Source of the DNA: CBDHFQ01 sp965262565
GTDB taxonomy: Bacteria; Bacteroidota; Bacteroidia; J057
Direction of reading: 5' to 3'
Assembly (NCBI GenBank): GCA_965262565.1
Contig: CBDHFQ010000036.1
Coordinates: 124,001 to 188,000, forward strand
Length of the DNA: 64,000 nt
Below are positions 37,934 through 46,346 of this stretch, in pieces. Under the pieces are notes generated by a model, which worked only from the letters and a program-made list of their open reading frames with translations, searched no databases and was not told the DNA's origin. The translations under genes and the position numbers were made by a program. How positions within the stretch are numbered: position 1 is the first letter of the stretch; each line of letters starts with the position of its first letter.

Positions 37934-38263
37934 GTAATAAAGCTTTTATAATTCAATAATTGCTATACAAATAAAATTAACTTCTTAACGATTGTTTAAA
38001 CACTAAAGGTTGCCAGATCTTTCCTTAAATGTTATGCAATCATAAAATTATTTGACTATTCAAACATACTCAAACATTTATAGTTTTAGCATATGATTTA
38101 TTTCATGTCTAAGAAATCAAATACCAGGAATCAAAGAGGCGGGAAATTAGGCTATAAAGATCAAAATACAAAATATACGATATTTAAATTTCTAATTAGA
38201 TAAATGCCAGAAATTGGATAAAATTTCCTAAAAATAAGTGTATAAATCTTTGATTATGAATAG
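37934..38263. promoter_or_regulatory. Intergenic region holding the susC promoter
   Basis: No gene is seen. On the minus strand TATGTTTG (38061-38068) fits the Bacteroidota -7 consensus TAnnTTTG, 128 bases before the susC start, without a clear -33 element. A ten-base palindrome, TGTTTAAACA (37993-38002), lies between it and the gene. The promoter call is inference. Confidence 0.3.
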
Positions 38264-39316
38264 TTATTTCTTTTGGATTGATATAAGGTGTTCCAATAGT
38301 GATTCCATCGAATGAAACAAATGAGGTAATGAACTATTTTTTGAGATAATCCAGCTTACTCTATCCTTGAATAATGTTATTTCTAGCCTAAAAACTATTT
38401 GTTGATCTATTCTTTTATTTTCTTTCTCTTCCACATTTGTTAATCCTATTCTTCTTAATGCCTTTTCAGTCCAAATGATATAATCTTTTGCTACACGCTT
38501 ATCACTTATTATGATATATTGCCCCCAAAAAGTTTCCTCTACCGTAAATACCCCTCCAATTCGATCAAATCGCATCTGCTCCTCTTGGAACATTTTTTCA
38601 AAAGCTCCTCCCAACACCATCACCTCAGGAATTCCAAATGCAAAAGATTGAGTCTTAGAAAGTATACATATGCGGTCAGCATATCTAAGTGCCAGATCTA
38701 AATCGTGGGTAGATACTATGATAGCTTTTCCGGTCGTACGAGTGAGATTTCTCAGTAATTTCATCATACTAATTCTTCCATTAACATCCAGATAAGCAGT
38801 TACTTCATCCATTAGCATAATAGAAGTATCTTGAGCTAACGCTCGTGCAATCATAATTCTTTGACATTCTCCATCGCTTAATTCATTGACTGAAGAATTC
38901 TTTAAATGATAAGCACCCACCTCCTTCAGCACTTTATTTATATAATGAATATCTGATGAAGTTAAATTACCCAGCCAATTAGTATAAGGATATCTTCCAA
39001 ATGAAACCAGCTCAAAAGCGCTTAGCATACTGGCTTGAATTTTTTGGGTTAGTACCAGACTTATCGATCTGGCTTTCTGATGTAGAGATATCTTATGTAC
39101 ATCAAGCCCATTAATCAACACCCTTCCAGCCATTGCGGGCTGTAATCCTGCCAGTGTTTGTAGGAAAGTAGACTTCCCTACTCCATTTGAACCTAATAAA
39201 CACACAAGTTCCCCTCCTTTTATATTAACATTTAGTGGAGTAGGTAATAATACTTTCTTCTGCTTTCTGAGCTGATATCCTATTTCCAGGTTTTCTGTGC
39301 TGAGTATTGTTGGCAA
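38264..39316 (-). CDS. Orphan ABC transporter ATP-binding protein (FecE-like)
   Basis: The 350-residue protein has Walker A G-S-N-G-V-G-K-S-T, a Q-loop region, signature L-S-D-G-E-C-Q-R, Walker B I-M-L-M-D-E-V-T-A-Y-L-D and H-loop S-T-H-D. The sequence is closest to siderophore/haem/cobalamin importer ATPases (FecE, HmuV). Walker B has V where most have P after D-E. About 100 extra residues follow the ATPase core, a tail often seen in Bacteroidota. The start appears to be TTG, since no ATG occurs before the Walker A motif. It lies 20 bases after the hybrid regulator gene, so the two are probably co-transcribed. No permease or binding protein is nearby. Confidence 0.82.
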   Translation of the reverse strand: MPTILSTENLEIGYQLRKQKKVLLPTPLNVNIKGGELVCLLGSNGVGKSTFLQTLAGLQPAMAGRVLINGLDVHKISLHQKARSISLVLTQKIQASMLSAFELVSFGRYPYTNWLGNLTSSDIHYINKVLKEVGAYHLKNSSVNELSDGECQRIMIARALAQDTSIMLMDEVTAYLDVNGRISMMKLLRNLTRTTGKAIIVSTHDLDLALRYADRICILSKTQSFAFGIPEVMVLGGAFEKMFQEEQMRFDRIGGVFTVEETFWGQYIIISDKRVAKDYIIWTEKALRRIGLTNVEEKENKRIDQQIVFRLEITLFKDRVSWIISKNSSLPHLFHSMESLLEHLISIQKK

Positions 39317-39336
39317 AATATAGGAATGTAGGTTAG

Positions 39337-41910
39337 CTATTTTTTTAATGAACTGGGACGCATGCCGAATTCTTTATCAAATGCACGACTGAAATAATTA
39401 GGATCTGTAAATCCTACTTCATAGGCGACTTCGGACACATTATATTTACCGGAGAGCAACAATATTTTCGCTTTTCGTAATTTGATAGATCTCACATATA
39501 ATTGGGAGGTTTTTCCCGTTAACGCCTTTAATTTTCGATGTAATTGAGTTCTACTCATTCCTGCTTCTTCGGCTAAATGTTGAATGCTAAAATCAGGATC
39601 AGCCAGATGCTCTTCTAGTATTCTGTTAATTTTAAGCAGAAATTCATCTTCTTGTCTTATTTGCTGATCTTCTGCTGGAGGAATGGCTTCAAGGTTAGAA
39701 TATCTTAATTTTAATCGCTCTCGTAACTGAATGAGATTTTCCAACACTGCCATTAATTCTTCCTTTTCGAAGGGTTTAGACAAATAAGCATCAGCTCCTT
39801 TTTTTATTCCCTCTATTCTATCTGTTAATGTGGCTTTAGCGGTTAACATGACAATAGGAATATGACTCGTCTTTTCATTTTCCTTTACACTTTCACACAC
39901 TTCAAACCCGTCTTTTAAGGGCATCATCACATCACTGATAATTAGATCAGGAACCAATTCAATGGCTTTATCTATCCCATCCTGACCGTTATAAGCGAAA
40001 GCCAGTTGGTATTTCTCTTTAAGACAAGTAGCTATATAATGGGATACATCTTTATTATCTTCTATCACCAACAATAGAGGTAATGTTTTGTCAGTATCTT
40101 CTCCTTCAGTAAATGTTCCGATATCCTCAGATTCAAGGGGTAAATATTGTCCTGGAGTCAATCTGTTGCCCAATCCAGTCTCTGATTGAACAAGATCTAT
40201 CGAAGGAGCATTTCTATTTACCTCTAAATAAACATTGAATACCGATCCTTTATTCAGTTCGCTTTCGACAGAAATACTTCCATTCATCAATTCAACTAAC
40301 TCTTTTGTAAGAGCCAGCCCAATTCCGGTTCCCTCTCCTGCCCTGGTAGTTGTGCTGTCAACCTGATAAAATCTGTTGAAAATATATGGCAATAACTCCT
40401 TAGGCATTCCTTTACCTGAATCCTTGACCTGAAGGAGTAATTTATTATCATCAGATTTATCCAATTGTACAGATACGTCTACTTTTCCATGTTCTGGAGT
40501 AAACTTTATGGCATTTGAGATTAAATTGGATAAGACTTGTTGTAGACGTTCTGGATCGTAGTCCATGGAAAATTCATCAAGCTCAGTTTGGAAAGAAACC
40601 TCGATGTTTTTCATCTGTGCAAAGGAATGAAAAGATTCCACCAGATATCTGAAATAAGGAATGACATCTCCTTGAACATAGTTAAGGGTGAGTCTATTAG
40701 AATCTAATTTTGCAAGATCCAGCAATTGATTAATTAGTTGTAATAACCTTCCGCCGTTCCTCCTAATAATGCTTACTGCGGTTTCATATTCCTGAGATCC
40801 TTGTAGAATTTCTTCCTCACTTAATCTTTCGGCCATTCCCAGGATCAGCGTAAGTGGAGTTCTAAATTCATGAGTCAAATTTGTATACAAACGCGTTTTA
40901 AAGGCGTCTAACTCCATCATTCGTTCTGCCTCTCTTTTCTGTTGTAGTAGCTCTTTCCTTAATTTTATTCTTCTTCTGATATTAGTCGCTAACCAAAATC
41001 CTACAGCAATGAGGAGGATAGTGTATATCGAATACGCGATAGGATGCTTCCACCAAGGAATTTTAACCACAATGTCAGTAAAGTACTGTAAATTGTTATG
41101 CTCAAACTGCTCTTCAATACTGCCATTGGGATCAACGATAAGGTATAGCTGATATCTGCCTTGAGGTAAATCTTTTGGGATTGACACTACTTCATCCATA
41201 TACACTCCCCTGGCTTTTGCCTTCATTACATCTGTAAAAATTTCCGCTCCTACTCTAATAGCTTCGGTCGTATCTGTGCTCCCGTCAGGAAATAATAAAT
41301 AGAAGGTATGAAAAGCTTTGCCCGAATCTGTATCTACAGCACCTATATTTTTAGTATAACTTTTGGAAATAGTAGTCCCTCCAGGTTCAATGATCGTATC
41401 ATTTACTTTTGCAATGATAGCCATCAATTCTGCTTTTTCTCCTTTTAACCGATTTTCATAAACTTTTACCGGGCATAGTACTTTCGTTAAGGAGGAAAGG
41501 ATAGTATGATCTGGAGTGGTAGTGTTGAGGTAGGTATGTTGGATGAGAAAATAGTTTCCTGTATCAGTATATTCGAGTAATTCCAGTACCTTTCCAGCGT
41601 AATGTCTTTGCTGAGGTTTTAAACTTGTTACTACTTCATCAAACCCCAAGAAAATATCTCTCTCATCAAATATTTTATCATTAGATAGATAATAGTAAGA
41701 AGAAATAAGCCCTTGGGGTGAAGGCTGATCACCAATATTGACTACTTCGCTCACAACAAATGCAATTTCCTGAGGATATAGATCCAACGTATCCCGCTTA
41801 ATATCCGGAATGTGAAGTTGATATTGGGCGTGAACCGTCCCTATGCACAACAAACATAGTAAATGCAGGTATCGGGATACACTCAATATGAAGAAACCGG
41901 GCTTAAGCAT
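39337..41910 (-). CDS. Hybrid two-component sensor kinase/response regulator with AraC DNA-binding domain
   Basis: The 857-residue protein has a signal or first membrane segment, then a periplasmic region of about 260 residues that resembles CARDB-like beta domains rather than the usual propeller repeats. A membrane helix lies near 288-310. The kinase core has the H-box L-T-H-E-F-R-T-P-L (histidine near 349) and ATPase motifs N-L-I-S-N-A-I-K-F-T and G-T-G-I-G-L-A-L. The receiver domain has aspartate in I-S-D-V-M-M-P near 658, and a C-terminal AraC helix-turn-helix region fills 760-857. It is shorter than classic glycan-sensing hybrids. It may regulate the susC-susD pair downstream. It is divergent from queE. 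Confidence 0.92.
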   Translation of the reverse strand: MLKPGFFILSVSRYLHLLCLLCIGTVHAQYQLHIPDIKRDTLDLYPQEIAFVVSEVVNIGDQPSPQGLISSYYYLSNDKIFDERDIFLGFDEVVTSLKPQQRHYAGKVLELLEYTDTGNYFLIQHTYLNTTTPDHTILSSLTKVLCPVKVYENRLKGEKAELMAIIAKVNDTIIEPGGTTISKSYTKNIGAVDTDSGKAFHTFYLLFPDGSTDTTEAIRVGAEIFTDVMKAKARGVYMDEVVSIPKDLPQGRYQLYLIVDPNGSIEEQFEHNNLQYFTDIVVKIPWWKHPIAYSIYTILLIAVGFWLATNIRRRIKLRKELLQQKREAERMMELDAFKTRLYTNLTHEFRTPLTLILGMAERLSEEEILQGSQEYETAVSIIRRNGGRLLQLINQLLDLAKLDSNRLTLNYVQGDVIPYFRYLVESFHSFAQMKNIEVSFQTELDEFSMDYDPERLQQVLSNLISNAIKFTPEHGKVDVSVQLDKSDDNKLLLQVKDSGKGMPKELLPYIFNRFYQVDSTTTRAGEGTGIGLALTKELVELMNGSISVESELNKGSVFNVYLEVNRNAPSIDLVQSETGLGNRLTPGQYLPLESEDIGTFTEGEDTDKTLPLLLVIEDNKDVSHYIATCLKEKYQLAFAYNGQDGIDKAIELVPDLIISDVMMPLKDGFEVCESVKENEKTSHIPIVMLTAKATLTDRIEGIKKGADAYLSKPFEKEELMAVLENLIQLRERLKLRYSNLEAIPPAEDQQIRQEDEFLLKINRILEEHLADPDFSIQHLAEEAGMSRTQLHRKLKALTGKTSQLYVRSIKLRKAKILLLSGKYNVSEVAYEVGFTDPNYFSRAFDKEFGMRPSSLKK

Positions 41911-42042
41911 TGGTAATCAATTCACCATAGACTATACGACAACGCAGAGAAAATGTAAAACATTTCTGCTTATTACACTCTTTTTAGTAAAATTAGTCAA
42001 AATATGTATAACAAACAGATTTGTTAAGAGCAATTAATATTC

Positions 42043-42795
42043 ATGAAAATAGCAAAATTAAATGGCGAAGGGGAAATCTTCTATTCTGTTCAAGGAGAGG
42101 GGAAAAATATAGGCATACCCAGTATTTTTATTCGATGTGCTTTATGTAATCTTCACTGCATCTGGTGTGATACAGACTATACATGGAATTGGGAACATAC
42201 TTCCTTTAAACATGTGAAGGATAAACAGAAAAGCTATAAGAAATTTAACAAAGGAGAAGCTATTATTGAGTTATCCATTCAGCAAATTCTGGAAAAAATT
42301 CAGTCCTTTCCAAGTCGCCATATTGTTTTTACAGGTGGAGAACCCATGATTCAACAAACCAGTTTAACCGAATTAGCCAAAGAATTAACATCTTTGGATC
42401 CCAATTATTTTATCGAAATAGAAACAAATGGAACCATTATTCCAGATCGTTTATTTGAACCTTATATCGATCAATTTAATGTCTCTCCAAAATTAGCTCA
42501 TTCGAATAATGGTCAGGCATTAAGGGAAAAAGCAAATGTACTTACCTTTTTTGCAAGCCATCCAAAGTCCATTTTTAAGTTTGTTCTGGAAAAACCTTCA
42601 GATTTAAATGAATTATTGGAACTAATAAACAGGCACAAAATTCCTTCACACAAAATTTATCTTATGCCCGAAGGCACAGATTCAGCCCAAATTAAGTCTA
42701 AATCAGCCTGGTTGTTGGAGGTTTGTAAAACCTATAATTTTAGATTTTCAGACAGACTACACATACATATTTACGGAGATGTTCCCGGAGTATAA
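42043..42795 (+). CDS. queE: 7-carboxy-7-deazaguanine synthase
   Basis: The 250-residue radical SAM enzyme starts with the QueE pattern F-Y-S-V-Q-G-E-G and has the iron-sulfur cluster motif C35-x3-C39-x2-C42, followed by D-T-D-Y-T-W. F-T-G-G-E-P is near residue 106 and I-E-T-N-G-T near 138. It makes 7-carboxy-7-deazaguanine from 6-carboxytetrahydropterin in the pathway to queuosine. The ends (V-S-P-K-L, H-I-Y-G-D-V-P-G-V) are also typical. No other queuosine gene is adjacent. It is transcribed divergently from the hybrid regulator. Confidence 0.93.
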   Translation: MKIAKLNGEGEIFYSVQGEGKNIGIPSIFIRCALCNLHCIWCDTDYTWNWEHTSFKHVKDKQKSYKKFNKGEAIIELSIQQILEKIQSFPSRHIVFTGGEPMIQQTSLTELAKELTSLDPNYFIEIETNGTIIPDRLFEPYIDQFNVSPKLAHSNNGQALREKANVLTFFASHPKSIFKFVLEKPSDLNELLELINRHKIPSHKIYLMPEGTDSAQIKSKSAWLLEVCKTYNFRFSDRLHIHIYGDVPGV

Positions 42796-42907
42796 ACAGT
42801 GAGATCCTTTTCTTTCGACAAAATTGACGATTGAGCAGGATTGTATTTACAAAATAATATCAATAAGTTTAGGATAAGCAGTTATTTATCAATAATGTGA
42901 CTATTTT

Positions 42908-43758
42908 ATGGTAAGGATCGAACACCTTTCATTCGGATATTCTCCTGCTAACCCTATATTTAACCATCTGAATCTGGAATTACCCAGTGGAAAAATTTAC
43001 GGATTACTGGGAAAAAATGGTGCCGGTAAATCTACCTTATTAAAGTTGATATCAGGTCTGATATTTCCTCAAAAGGGAAGTTGCATTATCAATGGATATC
43101 ATTCTAAGGATAGACATCCATTAGTCTTGAGAGATTTATATGTAATTCCTGAAGAATTAGAAATCCCTCCTATCACCGTAAATCAATATGAGAAGTTGTA
43201 TAGTCCTTTTTATCCACTATTTGATCACTTCCTATTCAATGCCAATTTGAAGGAGTTTGATATTCCCAAAAGCCAAAAGATGAGTAAACTCTCCTATGGG
43301 CAAAAGAAGAAAGTATTGATATCATTTGGATTAGCTACTCATAGCAAGTTGGTTATCATGGATGAACCTACTAATGGGCTGGACATCCCTTCCAAAAGCC
43401 AGTTTAGGCGATTACTAGCTGCCACACTGCATCATGAACGAAGTTTTATTATTTCTACCCATCAGGTAAGAGATGTGGTCAACTTGATCGATCCCATTAT
43501 TATACTCGAAAAGGGGGAAGTATTTTTTATAAAAGCATTAACCAGACAAATCGCAGACTTAAATTTCAATTAACACGCAGCCTTCAGGACTTACCACCTA
43601 TCATTTATCATGAACCGACCCTTGAAGGTTATGCAGTAATTACAGAACATGATAATGAAGTTAAATCTGAAATGGACCTGGAAATCCTGTTTAATGCTGT
43701 GTTAAAAGATTCGAAAATCATCAACGCATTGTTTGATAAAGCCGCCTATCATGAATAA
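42908..43758 (+). CDS. ABC transporter ATP-binding protein, apparently frameshifted near its C-terminus
   Basis: The first 221 codons (to the stop at 43573) contain the whole ATPase core: Walker A G-K-N-G-A-G-K-S-T, signature L-S-Y-G-Q-K-K-K, Walker B V-I-M-D-E-P-T-N-G-L-D and H-loop S-T-H-Q. Downstream, the -1 frame continues from about 43531 to a stop at 43758 and encodes a typical C-terminal extension (E-P-T-L-E-G-Y-A-V-I, D-L-E-I-L-F-N-A-V-L). That second stop overlaps the permease ATG at 43751, as expected for an intact operon. The shift falls at a run of T6 followed by A4. A lost base, an assembly error or programmed -1 slippage on A-AAA-G are possible. It probably drives an ABC-2 exporter. 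Confidence 0.8.
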
Positions 43759-44527
43759 ACATATGATATTTTCTTTTAGCAGATTTTTGGCAATGTTCAG
43801 AAAAGATTTTATGGAAAGTATCAAGGGTATTTCATTGGCTATTGGTATATATCTTGGTGTGTATCTATTAATATTTGTTATTAGAGTTATTTTAAATGAT
43901 TCGAATAATGTGGATTCTGAATTTAGTAAAGAGTTCTTTTCCTCCTTTTTATTAATTGCTGGAAGTATTTATGGCAGTTTAGCATTTAGCAATTTGCACA
44001 ATTCTCAAAAACGAGCCATTTATTTATTACTTCCTGCCTCCCATTTGGAAAAGTTTCTTAGTGCATTTTTAATCACCTCCATATTCTTTTTAATGGGATG
44101 GTTATTTATCTTTTGGCCCATCTCCTATCTAGTATATTATATTTCGAAGTTTCTGTTTCTCACCCCTTTTCCCCCATTACATCCTTTTGACAGAGAAGTA
44201 TTTGGAACAATACTTACGTTCTACTTCATACACTCCATTTTTTTTACGGGATCGGTTTTTTTTAAAGGATTTAGTTATTTTAAAACCGTTCTTGGGTTAA
44301 TGGCTATTTCCCTAATGATGATGATTCTTCTTTCTTTATCCGCAGTTATCGTTGTATGGATATCAACTGGTCAATTCACTTACTCGATCCAGGTAAATGA
44401 ACTTGTTGGTAATTTTAAAAAGCATAATGTTGTGAATTTCCTACAGGTAATGACCCTATTAATCATACCTCCCTGGTTATGGATTGCTTCTTATGTAAGG
44501 CTTACGGAAAAACAAGTACTCTCATAA
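43751..44527 (+). CDS. ABC-2 type transporter permease
   Basis: The ATG at 43751 is preferred over an upstream TTG because it overlaps the end of the frameshifted ATPase frame. The 258-residue protein has about six hydrophobic segments (for example I-Y-L-G-V-Y-L-L-I-F-V-I and L-M-M-M-I-L-L-S-L-S-A-V-I-V-V). A motif near residue 80, A-I-Y-L-L-L-P-A-S-H-L-E-K-F-L, is characteristic of Bacteroidota permeases that pair with such ATPases. The substrate is unknown. It is followed after 19 bases by a GIN-like protein. Confidence 0.82.
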   Translation: MNKHMIFSFSRFLAMFRKDFMESIKGISLAIGIYLGVYLLIFVIRVILNDSNNVDSEFSKEFFSSFLLIAGSIYGSLAFSNLHNSQKRAIYLLLPASHLEKFLSAFLITSIFFLMGWLFIFWPISYLVYYISKFLFLTPFPPLHPFDREVFGTILTFYFIHSIFFTGSVFFKGFSYFKTVLGLMAISLMMMILLSLSAVIVVWISTGQFTYSIQVNELVGNFKKHNVVNFLQVMTLLIIPPWLWIASYVRLTEKQVLS

Positions 44528-44546
44528 TCACTTAGGATCAGGAACA

Positions 44547-45326
44547 ATGAAAGCAAGTACCAAAATTTTGATGTCATTAGTATTATTCACCTATCTGGTG
44601 CTGTTTTTTTTGATGCTTTTTTTCAGGGAATCTTTTACGGTCATTCAAGAAGGGCCGGAAGAAGGAATTCCTATCGTAATTGAGGAGTTTGTAAAAGACA
44701 CCATTGAAATGTCCATGGCGGATGTGACACAACTACGCTTTATGGGTAATTTAGAGGTTCAATACTCACCGACAGCATCTTCTTTTTTGTACATAGCATC
44801 GCCTTATAAAGATCCCCTTGACCTGCTTAATTTTACACATACACAGGAGGGAATGATGGAAATTGATGTATCAGTATCATTGGAAAAGCCTATTACTATA
44901 TCCCTGGGTACAGATGCTTTATTCTTACTTTCATTGGAACAGGGTGTCCGGTTTTTTTCTGAGGATACCATCCATTCACCATTTTTACATATCTACACTA
45001 CAGGTGTTAGCCAAATACAGGCACCATTAAATGTTGATATTCTCAGGCAAACTTTAAGAGATGAATCTAAGGTAGAATTATCGGGTCAAGTAGGAACACT
45101 TCACCTGGAAGGGGTACATGGTTCTACTGCAAAATTGTTACGACTTACTTGTAATAATGTTATGGTAGAAATCCGACACGGAGCTTCTGCCTTTCTTTCA
45201 GCAACCGAAATATTAGATGTCGAATTATTCGATGAAGCATTTGTCGCCTATGCTCTAACCCCTATGATACTTTCTAAGGTTTCAGATGATGCCAAATTGA
45301 TCAAAAACCAGGAATTGAGAAAATAA
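44547..45326 (+). CDS. Membrane-anchored protein with GIN/DUF2807-like beta domain
   Basis: The 259-residue protein has an N-terminal membrane segment (V-L-F-T-Y-L-V-L-F-F-L-M-L-F-F) and a beta-rich body with short repeated strands (V-E-L-S-G-Q-V-G-T-L-H-L-E-G), like the head domain of DUF2807 proteins. Such proteins are often encoded with a GntR regulator and an ABC ATPase/permease pair. It lies between the permease and the thioredoxin gene in a compact operon. The function is unknown and the domain call is tentative. Confidence 0.55.
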   Translation: MKASTKILMSLVLFTYLVLFFLMLFFRESFTVIQEGPEEGIPIVIEEFVKDTIEMSMADVTQLRFMGNLEVQYSPTASSFLYIASPYKDPLDLLNFTHTQEGMMEIDVSVSLEKPITISLGTDALFLLSLEQGVRFFSEDTIHSPFLHIYTTGVSQIQAPLNVDILRQTLRDESKVELSGQVGTLHLEGVHGSTAKLLRLTCNNVMVEIRHGASAFLSATEILDVELFDEAFVAYALTPMILSKVSDDAKLIKNQELRK

Positions 45327-45342
45327 TACAAAAAGCGATACC

Positions 45343-46140
45343 ATGACAGAAATTCAATTTCAGGAACAAGTCTTTGAGAGAAGCCATCAAATAGCTGTAG
45401 TAGTTGATTTTTGGGCAGAATGGTGCGGTCCTTGCCGTTTTTTAGGTCCTGTTATCGAGAAATTAGCAGGTGAATCCTCAGGAAAGTGGGAACTTATCAA
45501 AGTAAATACTGATGAAAGTCCGGAAATTGCTACCAACTTTCAGATAATGAGTATTCCCGCAGTAAAAATGTTCTACCAGGGAAAGGTTATAGCGGAATTC
45601 GTTGGCGCACTTCCTGAATATCAAATAATCGATTGGCTTAATCAACATTTACCAGACGAAAATAAGGAGTTATTAGCTGTTATTCTCAGTCAGCTCCAGG
45701 AAAAAGAGACTTACGAACAGGCATTAAATGAGTTGAAGCTATTCGTTATTTCAACTCCCGACAACAAGGAAGCTACTATCGCTCTGGCAAAGGAGATTGT
45801 CAACTCTGATCCTGAAGAAGCGAAAAAATTAGTGGGAGACATAAAATTAGGAGAACCTTTTTACGAAGAGGCATCAGATATTTTAAGTCTGGCTAATTTG
45901 GAAAGTTGTATAGAACATGCAGAAGAACCGATAGCTACTTTTTTAAGGGCAGCTCATGAACAAGCAAAACATCGCCATTGGGACCTGGCGCTTTCGTACC
46001 TCATTCAGTCATTAGAGAAAGACAAACATTTTTGTGATGATATTAGCAGAAAGGCCATCATCGCAATTTTTCATTTTCTGGGAGAACAACATGAAATAAC
46101 CAAAAAGTACAGACCTAAATTTAGTATGGCGCTATATTAA
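45343..46140 (+). CDS. Thioredoxin-TPR protein (CnoX/YbbN-like)
   Basis: The 265-residue protein starts with a thioredoxin domain with active site W-A-E-W-C28-G-P-C31 and the cis-proline segment S-I-P-A-V near residue 75. Its C-terminal 150 residues are helical with TPR-like spacing, as in CnoX (YbbN), a chaperone that protects substrates from oxidative aggregation. The two active-site cysteines suggest real redox activity. There is no signal peptide, so it is cytoplasmic. It is last in the ABC operon, 16 bases after the preceding gene. Confidence 0.87.
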   Translation: MTEIQFQEQVFERSHQIAVVVDFWAEWCGPCRFLGPVIEKLAGESSGKWELIKVNTDESPEIATNFQIMSIPAVKMFYQGKVIAEFVGALPEYQIIDWLNQHLPDENKELLAVILSQLQEKETYEQALNELKLFVISTPDNKEATIALAKEIVNSDPEEAKKLVGDIKLGEPFYEEASDILSLANLESCIEHAEEPIATFLRAAHEQAKHRHWDLALSYLIQSLEKDKHFCDDISRKAIIAIFHFLGEQHEITKKYRPKFSMALY

Positions 46141-46284
46141 CTACAGGGTGGGCCTACCATATATTATCGTATGGAATTAATAAGATGTTAGCTTAACATT
46201 TCGGCCTAGACAAGATTAATCTGGTTTTAAAAGAATTATATCAAATTATTTAAAGCCCCATCAATGTGGAGCAATATTTTTCAT

Positions 46285-46320
46285 AAAAAAGGATGACTGC
46301 ATTGCAGCCATCCTTTTTTA
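46285..46320. terminator. Bidirectional intrinsic terminator
   Basis: AAAAAAGGATG (46285-46295) pairs with CATCCTTTTTT (46309-46319), and the inner CTGC pairs with GCAG after one mismatch. A and T runs on both sides allow termination of the thioredoxin gene on the plus strand and of the repeat-protein gene on the minus strand. Confidence 0.92.
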
Positions 46321-46346
46321 TGATAATAGCTTTCTGCGAAGGATTA

